Virus record (IMG/VR): IMGVR_UViG_3300035188_000575
Span: 1-33,723 of that record
Direction: 5' to 3' (one strand)
DNA: 33,723 nt
From: a virus
In this document: one piece after another, positions 1-9,165 of the stretch
Layout: every line of letters begins with the position of its first letter
How positions within the stretch are numbered: the first letter of the stretch is position 1
Notes under the pieces: generated by a model
Databases searched by the model: none
Seen by the model: only the letters and a program-made list of their open reading frames with translations
Told to the model about the DNA's origin: nothing
Program-made: the position numbers and the translations under genes

Positions 1-861
1 ACTAATTTAACGGTTAATCAAAAACTTTTAAATGCTTCCTATAAAGGATTTGTTATTCCTGATGATGGTAAAATGGTTTGGAAAAATACTAATGATAAGC
101 CAATTAAAGAATATCCTCATAGAGTATCTAAAGGTCAACAAGGATGTATTGAAGTATTTGAACATCCTGTAGAAAATGATGATGGAATAATTCCAGATAA
201 TATATATATTGCTGGATGTGACCCTGTAGATGATGATGATTTTAATGGTTCTTTACAATCTACTATTGTAATTAATAGATTAACGAGAAGAATTGTTGCT
301 GAATATACTGCACGACATGAAACAGCAAAAGAATATTATGAAAATGTAAGACGATTATTATTGTATTATAATGCTAAATGCAATTATGAAAATAATAAAA
401 AAGGTCTTTTTCAATATTTTGAAGTAAAAAATTCTACTCATTTACTATGTCCTACTCCTAAGATTCTTAAAGACATGAGTATAATGTCAAAAGCTTTACT
501 AAAAGGTAATAAAGCTTATGGTACTCCAGCTTCAGAATCAGTAAATAATTGGCATAGAAACTTAACAAAAGAATGGTTATTAGAAACAGCATATGGAGAA
601 GAAGATATAAATAACTGTTATTTTATTAGGTCTATAGCAATACTTGAAGAATTATTATATTGGAATCCAGAAGGAAACTTTGACCGAGTTTCTGCACTTG
701 GTATGGCAATGATACTTCTTGAAGAAAAAGCTAAAAGACCAATCATAATGGAACAAGAAAATAATACATCTTTAGCAAGATTTGAAACATTTATAAATAA
801 AAATTCAATTTTAAATAATGATAAACAAAGAATTTCCCAGACAAAAACTAGCTTCTTCTAA
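1..861 (+). CDS. terL: Terminase large subunit, C-terminal nuclease part (5' end outside window)
   Basis: This is the C-terminal part of the DNA-packaging motor protein, which translocates phage DNA into the procapsid and cuts the concatemer. The frame is open from base 1, so the N-terminal ATPase domain lies upstream; the first in-window ATG at 73 is internal. The RNase H-like nuclease triad can be traced. The first Asp is in IAGCDPVDD (codon at 220-222), a Glu is in NYENNKKG about 56 residues later, and a late Asp is in GNFDRVSALG, followed by a helix. That spacing and the YENN and FDR contexts fit crAss-like and other tailed-phage terminases. The gene overlaps the portal gene by 44 bases in another frame. 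The stop is TAA. I am confident of the family; the missing ATPase half prevents checking Walker motifs. Confidence 0.88.
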   Translation, partial: TNLTVNQKLLNASYKGFVIPDDGKMVWKNTNDKPIKEYPHRVSKGQQGCIEVFEHPVENDDGIIPDNIYIAGCDPVDDDDFNGSLQSTIVINRLTRRIVAEYTARHETAKEYYENVRRLLLYYNAKCNYENNKKGLFQYFEVKNSTHLLCPTPKILKDMSIMSKALLKGNKAYGTPASESVNNWHRNLTKEWLLETAYGEEDINNCYFIRSIAILEELLYWNPEGNFDRVSALGMAMILLEEKAKRPIIMEQENNTSLARFETFINKNSILNNDKQRISQTKTSFF

Positions 862-3631
862 AAAAGGAGAAGAATGGGGTAAACAATGCGTAGAGGGAGC
901 TTTTGAATTAGCATGTAACACTTTACCATTAATTAGACAAGATTATACAAATAAAAGAGAGAATTATGATCTCTTTAATGATATAATGGACACTAGAAAT
1001 ATGTCTAAAATTATATCACCTGCTGGATTAAATTTATCTTCTTTTCCAGCAACAATGCAAAACTATCCGTTAATCAATCCTAAATTAAAACTTCTTTTAG
1101 GTGAAGAAATTAAAAGACGTTTTGAATGGAGAGTTATATGTACTAATCCTGATAATTTTACAATTAAAGAAGATAAGATGAAAGAGTCTTTAATGCAGTA
1201 TATTAATGAAGCTTTACAAGCTGGAGAACAGGATCAAGAAGTAATAAAGCGCAGACTCCAAGAAATACAAAAATATTATAAATATGACTATCAAGATTTT
1301 AGAGAAAAGATTTCTTCTGAGATCTTAAAATTCTATTTTCAAGAGCAAGAAATGCAAAGAAAATTTAATGAAGGTTTTCTTGATGCTCTTATTTCAGCAG
1401 ATGAAATCTATCGTGTAGATATTATTGCTGGCGAACCTAAATTAATAAAATGTGATCCTTTACGTATATGGACTTATGGAAACGGCCTTTCTCCATATAT
1501 TGATGATGCTGATATAATTGTAGAGGATGTTTATGCATCTTTAGGTTCAGTTATAGATGAATTCTATGATGACCTTACAGAATCTGAAATCAAAAGTCTT
1601 GAAGATCAGTGTAATTACATGCGTACGCAAGGTAATAATTATGAAGGTAATGGTAAAGTAAATTATCAATTTAGAACACCTACTATCTATACATCTGCAT
1701 TTTCTGAAACTCCTATTTCTTGGGAAGTAGATCGCTTTTCTTCTACAGGAGAATATTTTGATAATAATGGAAATGTTAGACTTATTAGATCAACTTGGAA
1801 ATCAAAACGTAAAAAAGGAATACTTAAATACTACGACGAAGAAGGAATGCCACAAAAAATGATTGTAGATGAAAATTATAAAATAAATGAACAATACGGA
1901 GAAGAAATTACGTGGATTTGGACAAATGAATATTGGGAAGGAGTTAGAATCGGTAAAGATATTTATAAAAGAATTAGACCTAAACCTCTTCAATTTCAGT
2001 CAATTAATAACTTATCGGAATGCAAATCCGGATATATTGGCACTTATTATAATACTAATTCATCAAGGGCTCGATCTTTATTTGATCAATTAAAACCTTA
2101 TCAGTACTTATTTAATATATTTATGTATCGTACTGAATTGGCTTTTGCTAAATACAAAGGTCCTCAAATTGTACTTCCTTCTACTCTTATTCCTAATAAT
2201 TGGGATATGGAAAAATGGATGACATATGCAGAATCTTTAGGTTATTTGATTATTAATCCTTTCAATGAAATAATGGAAGGTCCTAACAAGGGTGAATTAG
2301 CTTATCAAGCTAATGCTTTTCAGCCTAATATTATTTCTGATGATACTGTAGCTACTTATATTAATGCTAATATACAAATGTTAGCTTATATTGAAGAACA
2401 AGTAGGAAATATATCTGGTGTAACTAAACAAAGACAAGGACAAATAGAGCAAAGAGAACTAGTAGGTAATACAGAAAGAGCTGTTACTCAAAGTTCACAT
2501 ATTACAGAACCTTGGTTTTCTATTCATGAATATACAAAATTAAGAGCTATGCAGACTTTTCTTGAAGCTGCGAAATTCTGTATAAAACATAAAACAGATA
2601 AGAGATATTATCACATACTTGATGAAGCTTCTATTAAATTAATAGAATCGGATCCTACAGATGTTTCTGATGCTAACTTAGCTATTTTTGTTACCTCATC
2701 TTCAAAATATATTGAATTTGAAATGGCTATTAAACAATTAGCTCATGCAGCTATGCAAAATCAAATGATCGGATTTAAAGAAATTATTGATATATATCAA
2801 TCTGAGTCTATAACTGAAATGGCTAAAATTATGGAAAATGCTGAAGAATTAAAAAAGCAACAGCAAGAAGCTATGGAAAAAGCACAGAGAGATCATGAAA
2901 TGCAGATGCTTCAAACTCAACAAGAACTTGAACAAGCTAGATTACAAAGAGAGATAGAGGCTCGTGAAGATCAACAAATGCATGAATTAGCTTTACTTAA
3001 AATAGGAGAAGAAGAAAAACGTAAAACAGAAATACTAAAATCTCAACTTTCTAACGATCCTCAAATTGTTAATTCTGAATTAAATCTTAAAGTACTTGAA
3101 ATGCAGGAGAAATTGAGAATTCAAGCTGATGAACATAATCGCGATCAAAAACGTAAAGATGAGGAACATCAAACAAATAAAGAATATACTAAGTTTGAAA
3201 TGGAAATGGCTCGTAAAAAACAAGAACGTGAAGATCAAAGAAAGCAAGAAGAATTAAAACATAATAAAAATTATGATAAAGAGCAATTAAAAACAGATAA
3301 AACAAAAACAGAAAAAGAAAAACAACTTAAAGAAAAGGAACTTAAAGAAAAAATGGCTCTTGAACTTAAGTATCTTGAGTTAGAAAAGAAAAAAATTGAA
3401 CAAGAAATTCAATTAAAAGAAAAAGAAATGCAGCAAGAACTTGAACAAGCACAAAAAGAAGGCGAACTTGAACTTCAGCTTATGAAACAAGAACATGCTT
3501 TAGCTATGGAACTTAAAAAACATGAAATGTCTATTAATAAAGAAGTAGCTAATGTTAAAGGAGAAGAAGCTAAAAAACAAGCTCAAATTAAAACTCAACA
3601 ATCAAAAAAACCAAATAATCCTTCTAAGTAA
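818..3631 (+). CDS. Portal protein with long charged C-terminal tail
   Basis: This is the portal: a dodecameric ring at one capsid vertex through which DNA enters and leaves. It is 937 residues long, well above the roughly 500-725 of most portals. Residues 1 to about 665 look globular, with the conserved late segment NISGVTKQRQGQ near residue 530 followed by GNTERAVTQSSHITEPWF, as in crAss-like portals. From about residue 667 almost to the end the chain is nearly all Glu, Lys, Gln, Met and Leu, without Pro or Gly breaks over long stretches, and should be one very long helix or coiled coil. Its place directly after terminase supports the call. The start at 818 lies inside terL (44-base overlap); the next in-frame Met is about 57 residues later and would remove conserved-looking sequence. 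A short noncoding gap with an inverted repeat and a promoter follows. Confidence 0.85.
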   Translation: MINKEFPRQKLASSKKGEEWGKQCVEGAFELACNTLPLIRQDYTNKRENYDLFNDIMDTRNMSKIISPAGLNLSSFPATMQNYPLINPKLKLLLGEEIKRRFEWRVICTNPDNFTIKEDKMKESLMQYINEALQAGEQDQEVIKRRLQEIQKYYKYDYQDFREKISSEILKFYFQEQEMQRKFNEGFLDALISADEIYRVDIIAGEPKLIKCDPLRIWTYGNGLSPYIDDADIIVEDVYASLGSVIDEFYDDLTESEIKSLEDQCNYMRTQGNNYEGNGKVNYQFRTPTIYTSAFSETPISWEVDRFSSTGEYFDNNGNVRLIRSTWKSKRKKGILKYYDEEGMPQKMIVDENYKINEQYGEEITWIWTNEYWEGVRIGKDIYKRIRPKPLQFQSINNLSECKSGYIGTYYNTNSSRARSLFDQLKPYQYLFNIFMYRTELAFAKYKGPQIVLPSTLIPNNWDMEKWMTYAESLGYLIINPFNEIMEGPNKGELAYQANAFQPNIISDDTVATYINANIQMLAYIEEQVGNISGVTKQRQGQIEQRELVGNTERAVTQSSHITEPWFSIHEYTKLRAMQTFLEAAKFCIKHKTDKRYYHILDEASIKLIESDPTDVSDANLAIFVTSSSKYIEFEMAIKQLAHAAMQNQMIGFKEIIDIYQSESITEMAKIMENAEELKKQQQEAMEKAQRDHEMQMLQTQQELEQARLQREIEAREDQQMHELALLKIGEEEKRKTEILKSQLSNDPQIVNSELNLKVLEMQEKLRIQADEHNRDQKRKDEEHQTNKEYTKFEMEMARKKQEREDQRKQEELKHNKNYDKEQLKTDKTKTEKEKQLKEKELKEKMALELKYLELEKKKIEQEIQLKEKEMQQELEQAQKEGELELQLMKQEHALAMELKKHEMSINKEVANVKGEEAKKQAQIKTQQSKKPNNPSK

Positions 3632-3643
3632 AGCTATAGATAA

Positions 3644-3668
3644 GTAAAATAATTATTAAATATTTTAC
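3644..3668. repeat. AT-rich inverted repeat between portal and head-operon promoter
   Basis: Perfect 8-base arms (GTAAAATA and TATTTTAC) flank a 9-base spacer. It lies 13 bases after the portal stop and 9 bases before the TTG box of the next promoter. With no G/C-rich core it would be a weak terminator, so it may be an operator-like palindrome or chance in AT-rich DNA. Confidence 0.3.
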
Positions 3669-3677
3669 AATATTCTA

Positions 3678-3708
3678 TTGACTTTTAAAAAAGATTTAAG
3701 TAAATTTA
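3678..3708 (+). promoter_or_regulatory. Bacteroidota-type promoter for the head operon
   Basis: TTG at 3678-3680 (within TTGACTTTT) is separated by exactly 20 bases from TAAATTTA at 3701-3708, which matches TAnnTTTG except for the last base. This is the -33/-7 architecture of the primary sigma factor of Bacteroidota. The expected start of transcription is about 10-14 bases upstream of the ATG at 3726. The same TTGACTTT box and 20-base spacer occur at the two other promoters in this window. Confidence 0.7.
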
Positions 3709-3725
3709 ACATTAAAATATAATAT

Positions 3726-4847
3726 ATGGAACTAGGATTAGAATTTTTAACGCCGGATATACAAAAAAAGTTGATGGAAGAACAACTTTTAAATCCGAAA
3801 AAACAAGAGGATCCTATCAATAATGATACGGAAACTCTTATAATTGATACAACAAATAATAATAACGAACATAAAGAAGAAAGGGATGATGCCTCCTCAA
3901 AAGCAAAAAATTCTTCTCCATATGTTCTTTTAGGTAAACACCTAATAGAGGAGGGTCTCCTTTCTGAAGAACTTAGTAAGGAACTTGAAGAAGATCCCAC
4001 AATTGAAGGTTTGACTTCTGCATTAACTCGTCATTTAGATACTATAGCATCAGCTAAAATATCTCAATATGAACCAGAGGTACAAGAATTTATAGATTTA
4101 GTTAAAAACGGAGTCGATAAAGAAACAGCTAAAGCAATAATGAAAGAATCTGTAGATTTAGAAAAAATTACAGATGATGTTTTAGAAAATTCACAAACTA
4201 TTCAAGAAAATATTGCGCGTCAATATCTTGGTAAACTAGGAATGAGCACTGATGAAATTGATGAGCAAATTGAATATTTTAAAGATACTGATAAACTTTA
4301 CACTAAATCTTCTTTATTTAAAGATAAACTTTCAGATTTAAATAAAAAAGAAAAGCAAACTGAAATTGAAAGAGCAACTAATTTTCGTAAGCAACAAGAA
4401 GAAGCTAATAAAGATTTATTAGGTAAGATTAAAACACAAGTTGAATCTTACGAAGAAATTATACCTGGTATTAAATTACCAAAAGCAACAAAAGATAAGA
4501 TTTTTAAAAATCTTACTACTCCGGTAGCAATGGATGATAACGGTAATCCTGTAACTTTTGTACAATCCGTTAGAGCTAAAGATCCTATTAAATTTGAGAT
4601 TCTTCTCAATTATTTTGCAGATCAAGGCTTTTTTGAAGGTAAATTTGATAATGTTCTAAAAGGAACTAAATCAAAAACCATTGAAGAATTAGAAAAAACA
4701 TTATCAAGTTCTACTCTATTTGATAAAGGAATATCAACTATAAGCAAAACAGCTTCTGACGGTAATGATGAAACAACAACTAAGGATCTTGCGACATCTA
4801 TTCCTGGTTCAATGGACGAACTTCTTAAATTTTATAACAAAAAATAA
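3726..4847 (+). CDS. Putative scaffolding-type head protein
   Basis: This 373-residue protein lies between portal and major capsid protein, the place where podovirus-like genomes usually carry a scaffold gene. It is mostly helical in composition. An acidic, Asn/Asp-rich low-complexity N-terminal stretch (about residues 27-60) is followed by Glu/Lys-rich helices around residues 70-240. A conserved-looking segment comes next (EIIPGIKLPKATKDKIFKNL, then TTPVAMDDNGNPVTF and RAKDPIKFEILLNYF), and the Lys-rich C-terminus ends in YNKK. Soluble, helical and charged is what a scaffold looks like, but no catalytic motif or protease signature is visible. I recognise the middle segment as recurring beside capsid genes of gut phages; the scaffold role is inferred from position. 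The first gene behind the 3678 promoter, it has a very short 5' leader. Confidence 0.6.
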   Translation: MELGLEFLTPDIQKKLMEEQLLNPKKQEDPINNDTETLIIDTTNNNNEHKEERDDASSKAKNSSPYVLLGKHLIEEGLLSEELSKELEEDPTIEGLTSALTRHLDTIASAKISQYEPEVQEFIDLVKNGVDKETAKAIMKESVDLEKITDDVLENSQTIQENIARQYLGKLGMSTDEIDEQIEYFKDTDKLYTKSSLFKDKLSDLNKKEKQTEIERATNFRKQQEEANKDLLGKIKTQVESYEEIIPGIKLPKATKDKIFKNLTTPVAMDDNGNPVTFVQSVRAKDPIKFEILLNYFADQGFFEGKFDNVLKGTKSKTIEELEKTLSSSTLFDKGISTISKTASDGNDETTTKDLATSIPGSMDELLKFYNKK

Positions 4848-4865
4848 TTTAAAAATTAATTAATT

Positions 4866-6353
4866 ATGGCAGGAATGTTTCCTTTACAAGAGACTACCCC
4901 TACAGATTGGTCTGGATTAACTACAGTTAATCACTTGTATTCTATTTATGGAATGGAGCCTCAGAAAGCATCTAATCTTATTACTATGATTCGCCAAGCG
5001 AATTACGGTTTAGATTTCAATAACTTTCTTGAAACTCAATTTGGTGTAGAATACTATGATTCTGATGCTGATTTCAGATGGATGTTGCAGGGTCACTCTC
5101 GCAAAAATATACCTCTTATTCGTGCAGAAATTAACGGTACTACTGTTACTGGAGCAGATAAGACAGGTATTAACATGTCTCACTTCACCCTTGTTTTTGG
5201 AGAAAATTATTTCTCTGAAACTGATTTAATTGTCGGTGAAAAAAATGAACGCTATCCAATTCGTATTGTGGAAGAACCAACTTTTGTTGGTAATGAAGTA
5301 CATTATAATTGTGAATTGTTTACTGGCGATGATGATCTTTTTATTCCTTTTGAAGAACTTCAAGAGAGCAAAAGATTCTCTAAAGAATGGAATCCAGTAG
5401 AAACTTATCTTTCTACTAAAGGCGGAACTGTAAACTACACTTCTCCATTCTCTATGATTAACCGTTTCTCTTCTATTCGTATGGAAGATACTCGTCCTGG
5501 TAATTTTGCAGCAAAGCCTGTATCATTTACTTGGATGACTGGAGACGGTCCTAAAACTACTTGGTTGCAGTATGCAGACTGGGAATTTGATACTCAGTTT
5601 CAAGATTCTCTTTCTTATCTTTTGATGTTTGCTACATCAAATCAGACTGAAGAAAAAACTTTCCGTCAAAAAGGTAAATCAGGTGTGCAAATTGTACAAG
5701 GAGCTGGTGTTAAGCAGCAAATTGATAGCTCAAACGTAGCTTATTATAATTCATTTACTGTTCAATATATTACTCAGTTTATGTTGGAAATGTCTATTAA
5801 TAGATTGTCGAAAGACCAACGTAAATTTATGTTCCGTACTGGCGAATGGGGTATGTATCAGTTTTCTGAATCTATCGAAGATTACACACAACTTTATACT
5901 CCTAATCAAACTGAATCTCGTATTTATATGGGTTCAGGAAATTCAATGGGGTATCGTGGCCAATTCCTTGAATATAAAGGTCCTAACGGACTTGAAGTAT
6001 CTGTAATGCATGAACCTCTTAATGACGACTTAGTTCGTAATAAGATTATGCACTCAGAAGGTGGTGTTGCAGAATCTCGCGTTTACTATATTTTGGATAT
6101 TGGTACTTCTAATGGAAATCGTAATATTCAAAAATGTTCTGTTCGTAACAGTACAACTCGTGCGGTAGTTCCTGGTATTCGTTGCAATCCAATGGCTCCT
6201 TCTTTGCAAGGCGGTTGGCAAATGGCAGCTAATCCTGTAGATGGTTGGTATATCACTATAATGGAACAAGGTATTGGTTCTCGCGTAACTGATCCTTCTC
6301 GTACTGGTATTATGTATCCAGCAGTTCTTGCTGATGTAGGTGTAACTTATTAA
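4866..6353 (+). CDS. Major capsid protein (crAss-like, HK97 fold expected)
   Basis: This 495-residue protein is the main shell subunit. Its length matches the roughly 490-500 residues of crAss-like major capsid proteins. Recognisable parts are the N-terminus MAGMFPLQETTPTDWSGL, WMLQGHSRKNIPLIRAEI near residue 75, and a late region RKFMFRTGEWGMYQFSESI typical of this family. It follows the scaffold-like gene by 18 bases and has an AT-rich leader (AAAAATTAATTAATT) with no Shine-Dalgarno sequence. Codon use differs from most neighbours: arginine is mainly CGT/CGC rather than AGA, and GCT, GGT and AAC are frequent. This is usual for the most abundant phage protein. It ends with two stops in tandem (TAATAA). 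The HK97 fold is established for the family, not shown here. Confidence 0.9.
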   Translation: MAGMFPLQETTPTDWSGLTTVNHLYSIYGMEPQKASNLITMIRQANYGLDFNNFLETQFGVEYYDSDADFRWMLQGHSRKNIPLIRAEINGTTVTGADKTGINMSHFTLVFGENYFSETDLIVGEKNERYPIRIVEEPTFVGNEVHYNCELFTGDDDLFIPFEELQESKRFSKEWNPVETYLSTKGGTVNYTSPFSMINRFSSIRMEDTRPGNFAAKPVSFTWMTGDGPKTTWLQYADWEFDTQFQDSLSYLLMFATSNQTEEKTFRQKGKSGVQIVQGAGVKQQIDSSNVAYYNSFTVQYITQFMLEMSINRLSKDQRKFMFRTGEWGMYQFSESIEDYTQLYTPNQTESRIYMGSGNSMGYRGQFLEYKGPNGLEVSVMHEPLNDDLVRNKIMHSEGGVAESRVYYILDIGTSNGNRNIQKCSVRNSTTRAVVPGIRCNPMAPSLQGGWQMAANPVDGWYITIMEQGIGSRVTDPSRTGIMYPAVLADVGVTY

Positions 6354-6376
6354 TAAATAAATAAATTTTGAAACAT

Positions 6377-7222
6377 ATGGAGAATACAGAATTTACATTT
6401 CCTAAAAAAAGAGTTTTTATAAAGCCTGTAACTAGAAAAGCTGGTTGGCTTCCAGCAAATCATGATGGTAATTTTATGTTTACTGGTACTGGCGCAAAGT
6501 ATGTTATACCCGCCGATACTCATGGTAATCTCAATCTTGTAGCTAACGAATCTGAATTAAGAGCTTTAGAAAAAGCAATGGCTGTTCCAGAAGGATATTT
6601 AAGTCCGAACAAACCTGATAAAGATAATTATTGGAAAGATTTTAAAACTAATTTAAAATTAAATAAAGATGGTTTACGTCTAAATTTAGAAAATCCAAAT
6701 GATTATAAGCTTTTTATTATTGCTCGTTCTAATACAGATACAATAGCTCCTACATGGGAATCGCGATTACTCAAAGCAACATATAAATTTGCAATGATTG
6801 ACGAAGCTGAAGAAACAAAAGCAAAAGCTAGTGAAGCTGATATCACATCAGAAATATGGACACATTATGGACAAATTTCTACTTCAGATGTGAAAATGAA
6901 AAACGCTTTAAAACTTTTAAATTTGAGTTCAAATATTAAAGTTCCTAAAAGCGCAAGTTCAGATTTCTTAAAAGCAGAATTGAAAAAATTCGCTGAAAAA
7001 GAACCTAAAAAATTCTTATCAGTATTGAAAGATGAAGATTTTACTATGAAAGCTGATATTATATCAGCTGTTGATTCTAAAGTAATTTCTAAAGACGGTC
7101 TGAAATATTATATCACTGGTAATCCAGATTTAAAAATGACTTTTGAAAGTCTTGTAGAATATTTAAAAAATCCTGAAAATCAGGACGTATTAATTGAAAT
7201 TAAAGAAAGAATTAATAGTTAA
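6377..7222 (+). CDS. Head-associated structural protein of unknown role
   Basis: This 281-residue protein is encoded directly after the major capsid gene. I chose the ATG at 6377 (MENTEFTFPKKR); an in-frame TTG lies 9 bases upstream but is the poorer start. The N-terminal part (GWLPANHDGNFMFTGTGAKY, then IPADTHGNLNLVANE) looks like a compact beta-rich domain. A middle segment ends in SRLLKATYKFAMIDEAEE, and the rest is Lys/Glu-rich and helical. The pattern recurs in Bacteroidota phages next to capsid genes, so a head-completion or capsid-associated role is likely but not proved. It shares a TAATG stop-start with the next gene, which suggests coupled translation. Confidence 0.6.
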   Translation: MENTEFTFPKKRVFIKPVTRKAGWLPANHDGNFMFTGTGAKYVIPADTHGNLNLVANESELRALEKAMAVPEGYLSPNKPDKDNYWKDFKTNLKLNKDGLRLNLENPNDYKLFIIARSNTDTIAPTWESRLLKATYKFAMIDEAEETKAKASEADITSEIWTHYGQISTSDVKMKNALKLLNLSSNIKVPKSASSDFLKAELKKFAEKEPKKFLSVLKDEDFTMKADIISAVDSKVISKDGLKYYITGNPDLKMTFESLVEYLKNPENQDVLIEIKERINS

Positions 7223-7914
7223 TGGCTATAGATATGAAAAAAGAGTTTTTGGTTGGCTATGATAAAGTAGCCAACCTTAGCTCTCCTGGGTATACAGATG
7301 AAGAAATTTCATTATTTCTTTCACAGTCTCAAGAAAGAATAATTAAAAGAAGATACAAACCTTTACCAGGTGATTCTTTTGAAGAAACTGAAAAGAGACG
7401 AAAAGAATTACAAGGGCTCATATCTTCTTCTCGTAATGACGATAATACTATAAAAACTTCTGTATCTTTAAACCAAACAGGTCGTGTTTCAAATAATTCA
7501 ATTATTTATGATCTTCCTGATGATCTTTGGCTACCTATAATTGAATGGGTAATTACTGATTCTTCTTGTGAAGAAATACGTGAAGTTATACCAATTACAA
7601 GAGATGAATATCTTTTACAAAAAAGAAATCCGTTTCTTAAACCTAATAAAAATAAAGTTTGGAGAATAGATGCTCCAGTCTTTGAAAATAAATTTCGCTC
7701 TGAGATAATTACAAATGGCGATAATATCGAAGAGTATCATGTACAATATCTAAAAAAACCAAACGATATTGTCGTAGGAGATAATCCAGTTCCTTGTGAA
7801 CTTCATGATAATTTACATCGTGAAATTGTTTCTGAAGCTATTAATATCGCCCTTGAAACGAGTCAAGAACCTCGTTTTCAATCACAAAGTATATTAAATA
7901 ATACAATAGAATAA
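7222..7914 (+). CDS. Probable head-tail adaptor/connector protein
   Basis: This 230-residue protein begins with MKKEFLVGYDKVANLSSPGY followed by TDEEISLFLSQSQERIIKRRY. That helical N-terminal pattern is common in connector and adaptor proteins that bind the portal. Later segments (NSIIYDLPDDLWLPIIEWV, RIDAPVF, IEEYHVQYLKKPNDIVVG) suggest a beta-rich core, and a helix near the C-terminus (HDNLHREIVSEAINIALETS) resembles the closing helix of such adaptors. The gene overlaps the previous one by one base (TAATG) and ends with tandem TAA stops. A later gene (20606-21400) has a similar overall plan, so the window may encode two stacked ring components. The exact ring assignment cannot be made from sequence alone. 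Confidence 0.55.
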   Translation: MAIDMKKEFLVGYDKVANLSSPGYTDEEISLFLSQSQERIIKRRYKPLPGDSFEETEKRRKELQGLISSSRNDDNTIKTSVSLNQTGRVSNNSIIYDLPDDLWLPIIEWVITDSSCEEIREVIPITRDEYLLQKRNPFLKPNKNKVWRIDAPVFENKFRSEIITNGDNIEEYHVQYLKKPNDIVVGDNPVPCELHDNLHREIVSEAINIALETSQEPRFQSQSILNNTIE

Positions 7915-7935
7915 TAAAAATTAAATTAAATTAAA

Positions 7936-9141
7936 ATGTTTACACAAAGAAATATTTCTTATGTTCTTGTTGGTAAAGATTTAGCAGCTACCACAGCTAC
8001 TAGAGCTGAAAATCTCTTAGATGGTGAAGTTGCTATTACCAACGTATTTGGACAAGTTCTTACTTCTGGTACAGGAGTAAAAAAAATTATGATTCATCAA
8101 GGTGGATCAACTAGGGTAACTGATGTTATTACAGCTGCTGATGTAGTTAATGTTAAAACAAAAGGTTATGCAGCTGCTACTGAGCAAGTTGATTTTATAG
8201 GTTATAACGGAACAGCTGGTTCTATTGTTGTTGCTAACTCAAATGATTATTTCGTTCGTCTTCAATTTCCTTTTGGAGATCGTGGACAAGAGTTTCCTCA
8301 ACAGAATTTCATTTTTGCGCATTATCTTTCTGATGCAACTGCTACACAAGCAGAAATTGCTAAAAATTTAGCTAATGTAATGAACGCAGATGCTCGTAAA
8401 AGATATGAGCGCGATCTTCGTGTAGAATTGATTTGTGATAATGCTGGTGTTGCTGTAACAGGTGCTCCAACTAACCTTACTTTTACTCAAGATTCTAAAA
8501 CTGTTGTTTGGACAGGTACTGATCCAACTAACATTGTAGCTGGAGTTTGGCTTCGTGTAGGTGGTACTACTACTGCATCACCTGTATATGAAGTTGCTTC
8601 TATCGATGCTGCTTCTAATACTTTACAGTTAGTTACTCCTTTTGTAGGAGCTACTGCTACTGTTCTTGTAGCCAATGTCGAAATGATTACTGCTGCACTT
8701 GCAGACGCAGCTGCTTTCGGAATGAAACTTATAGGAATTCCTCGTAAATTCCGTCTTAAAGAAGGTGTTCGTTATCGTAAAGCTAAATGGATTCCTACAA
8801 TACAAGGTTTCGGTTCAACTTTAATTACTCGTTCTGTAGCTTCTTTCTTAGGATCAGGAGTTTATGAACAAGTCGCCGAAGAAGATCTCTTTGGAGATAT
8901 TATCTTTGGTAATGGATATTCTCGTGTTGATGTTCGTTTCCAACCTAATCTTTATGCTGAAGTTGGTGGACAATACGGTTGTGTAACAATTGTATGGGAT
9001 GATAAAACAAATCATACTATTGGTCCTAATTCAATAAGTCGTAAATCTGCTAGAATATTCTTCAATGACCAAGCTTCTGCTCAGGCTGTTGAATTCCTTA
9101 CTACTCTTGGTGAGGTTATGAATACTACTTATACTTTCTAA
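7936..9141 (+). CDS. Abundant virion structural protein (possibly auxiliary capsid or tail), unassigned
   Basis: This 401-residue protein is last in the head operon and directly precedes the terminator. It is rich in Ala, Thr, Val and Gly, with beta-strand-like segments throughout. Notable segments are NISYVLVGKDLAATTATRAE at the start, YFVRLQFPFGDRGQEF near residue 105, a Thr/Val-rich insert around residues 175-245 that looks like an immunoglobulin-like or other small beta domain (LTFTQDSKTVVWTGTDP), and LYAEVGGQYGCVTIVWDD near the end. Like the major capsid gene it uses CGT, GCT and GGT codons heavily, so I infer high expression. There is no signal peptide or membrane segment. Candidates are an auxiliary capsid protein or another major virion component. 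An AT-rich leader (ATTAAATTAAATTAAA) precedes the ATG. Confidence 0.6.
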   Translation: MFTQRNISYVLVGKDLAATTATRAENLLDGEVAITNVFGQVLTSGTGVKKIMIHQGGSTRVTDVITAADVVNVKTKGYAAATEQVDFIGYNGTAGSIVVANSNDYFVRLQFPFGDRGQEFPQQNFIFAHYLSDATATQAEIAKNLANVMNADARKRYERDLRVELICDNAGVAVTGAPTNLTFTQDSKTVVWTGTDPTNIVAGVWLRVGGTTTASPVYEVASIDAASNTLQLVTPFVGATATVLVANVEMITAALADAAAFGMKLIGIPRKFRLKEGVRYRKAKWIPTIQGFGSTLITRSVASFLGSGVYEQVAEEDLFGDIIFGNGYSRVDVRFQPNLYAEVGGQYGCVTIVWDDKTNHTIGPNSISRKSARIFFNDQASAQAVEFLTTLGEVMNTTYTF

Positions 9142-9165
9142 TTTTAAGTAAATCAATAAATTATA

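Noticed and set aside
818-861. Terminase-portal fusion by ribosomal frameshift in the overlap
   Set aside because: No slippery site with following structure was seen, and portal has its own ATG; a simple overlap is sufficient.
1802-2093. Open frames on both strands inside the portal gene
   Set aside because: Alternative frames of a clearly conserved portal segment with no start context or recognisable product.
3665-4000. Minus-strand open frame of 111 codons over the scaffold-like gene start
   Set aside because: Ser-rich shadow of an acidic coding strand; it would also overlap the promoter in the wrong direction.
6368-6376. Upstream in-frame TTG start for the gene after the capsid gene
   Set aside because: The ATG at 6377 is nine bases later, gives a better N-terminus (MENTEF), and has the usual AT-rich leader.
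7915-7935. Tandem ATTAA units as a repeat or iteron
   Set aside because: Short AT-rich leader like those before other starts; too short and simple to call a replication repeat.
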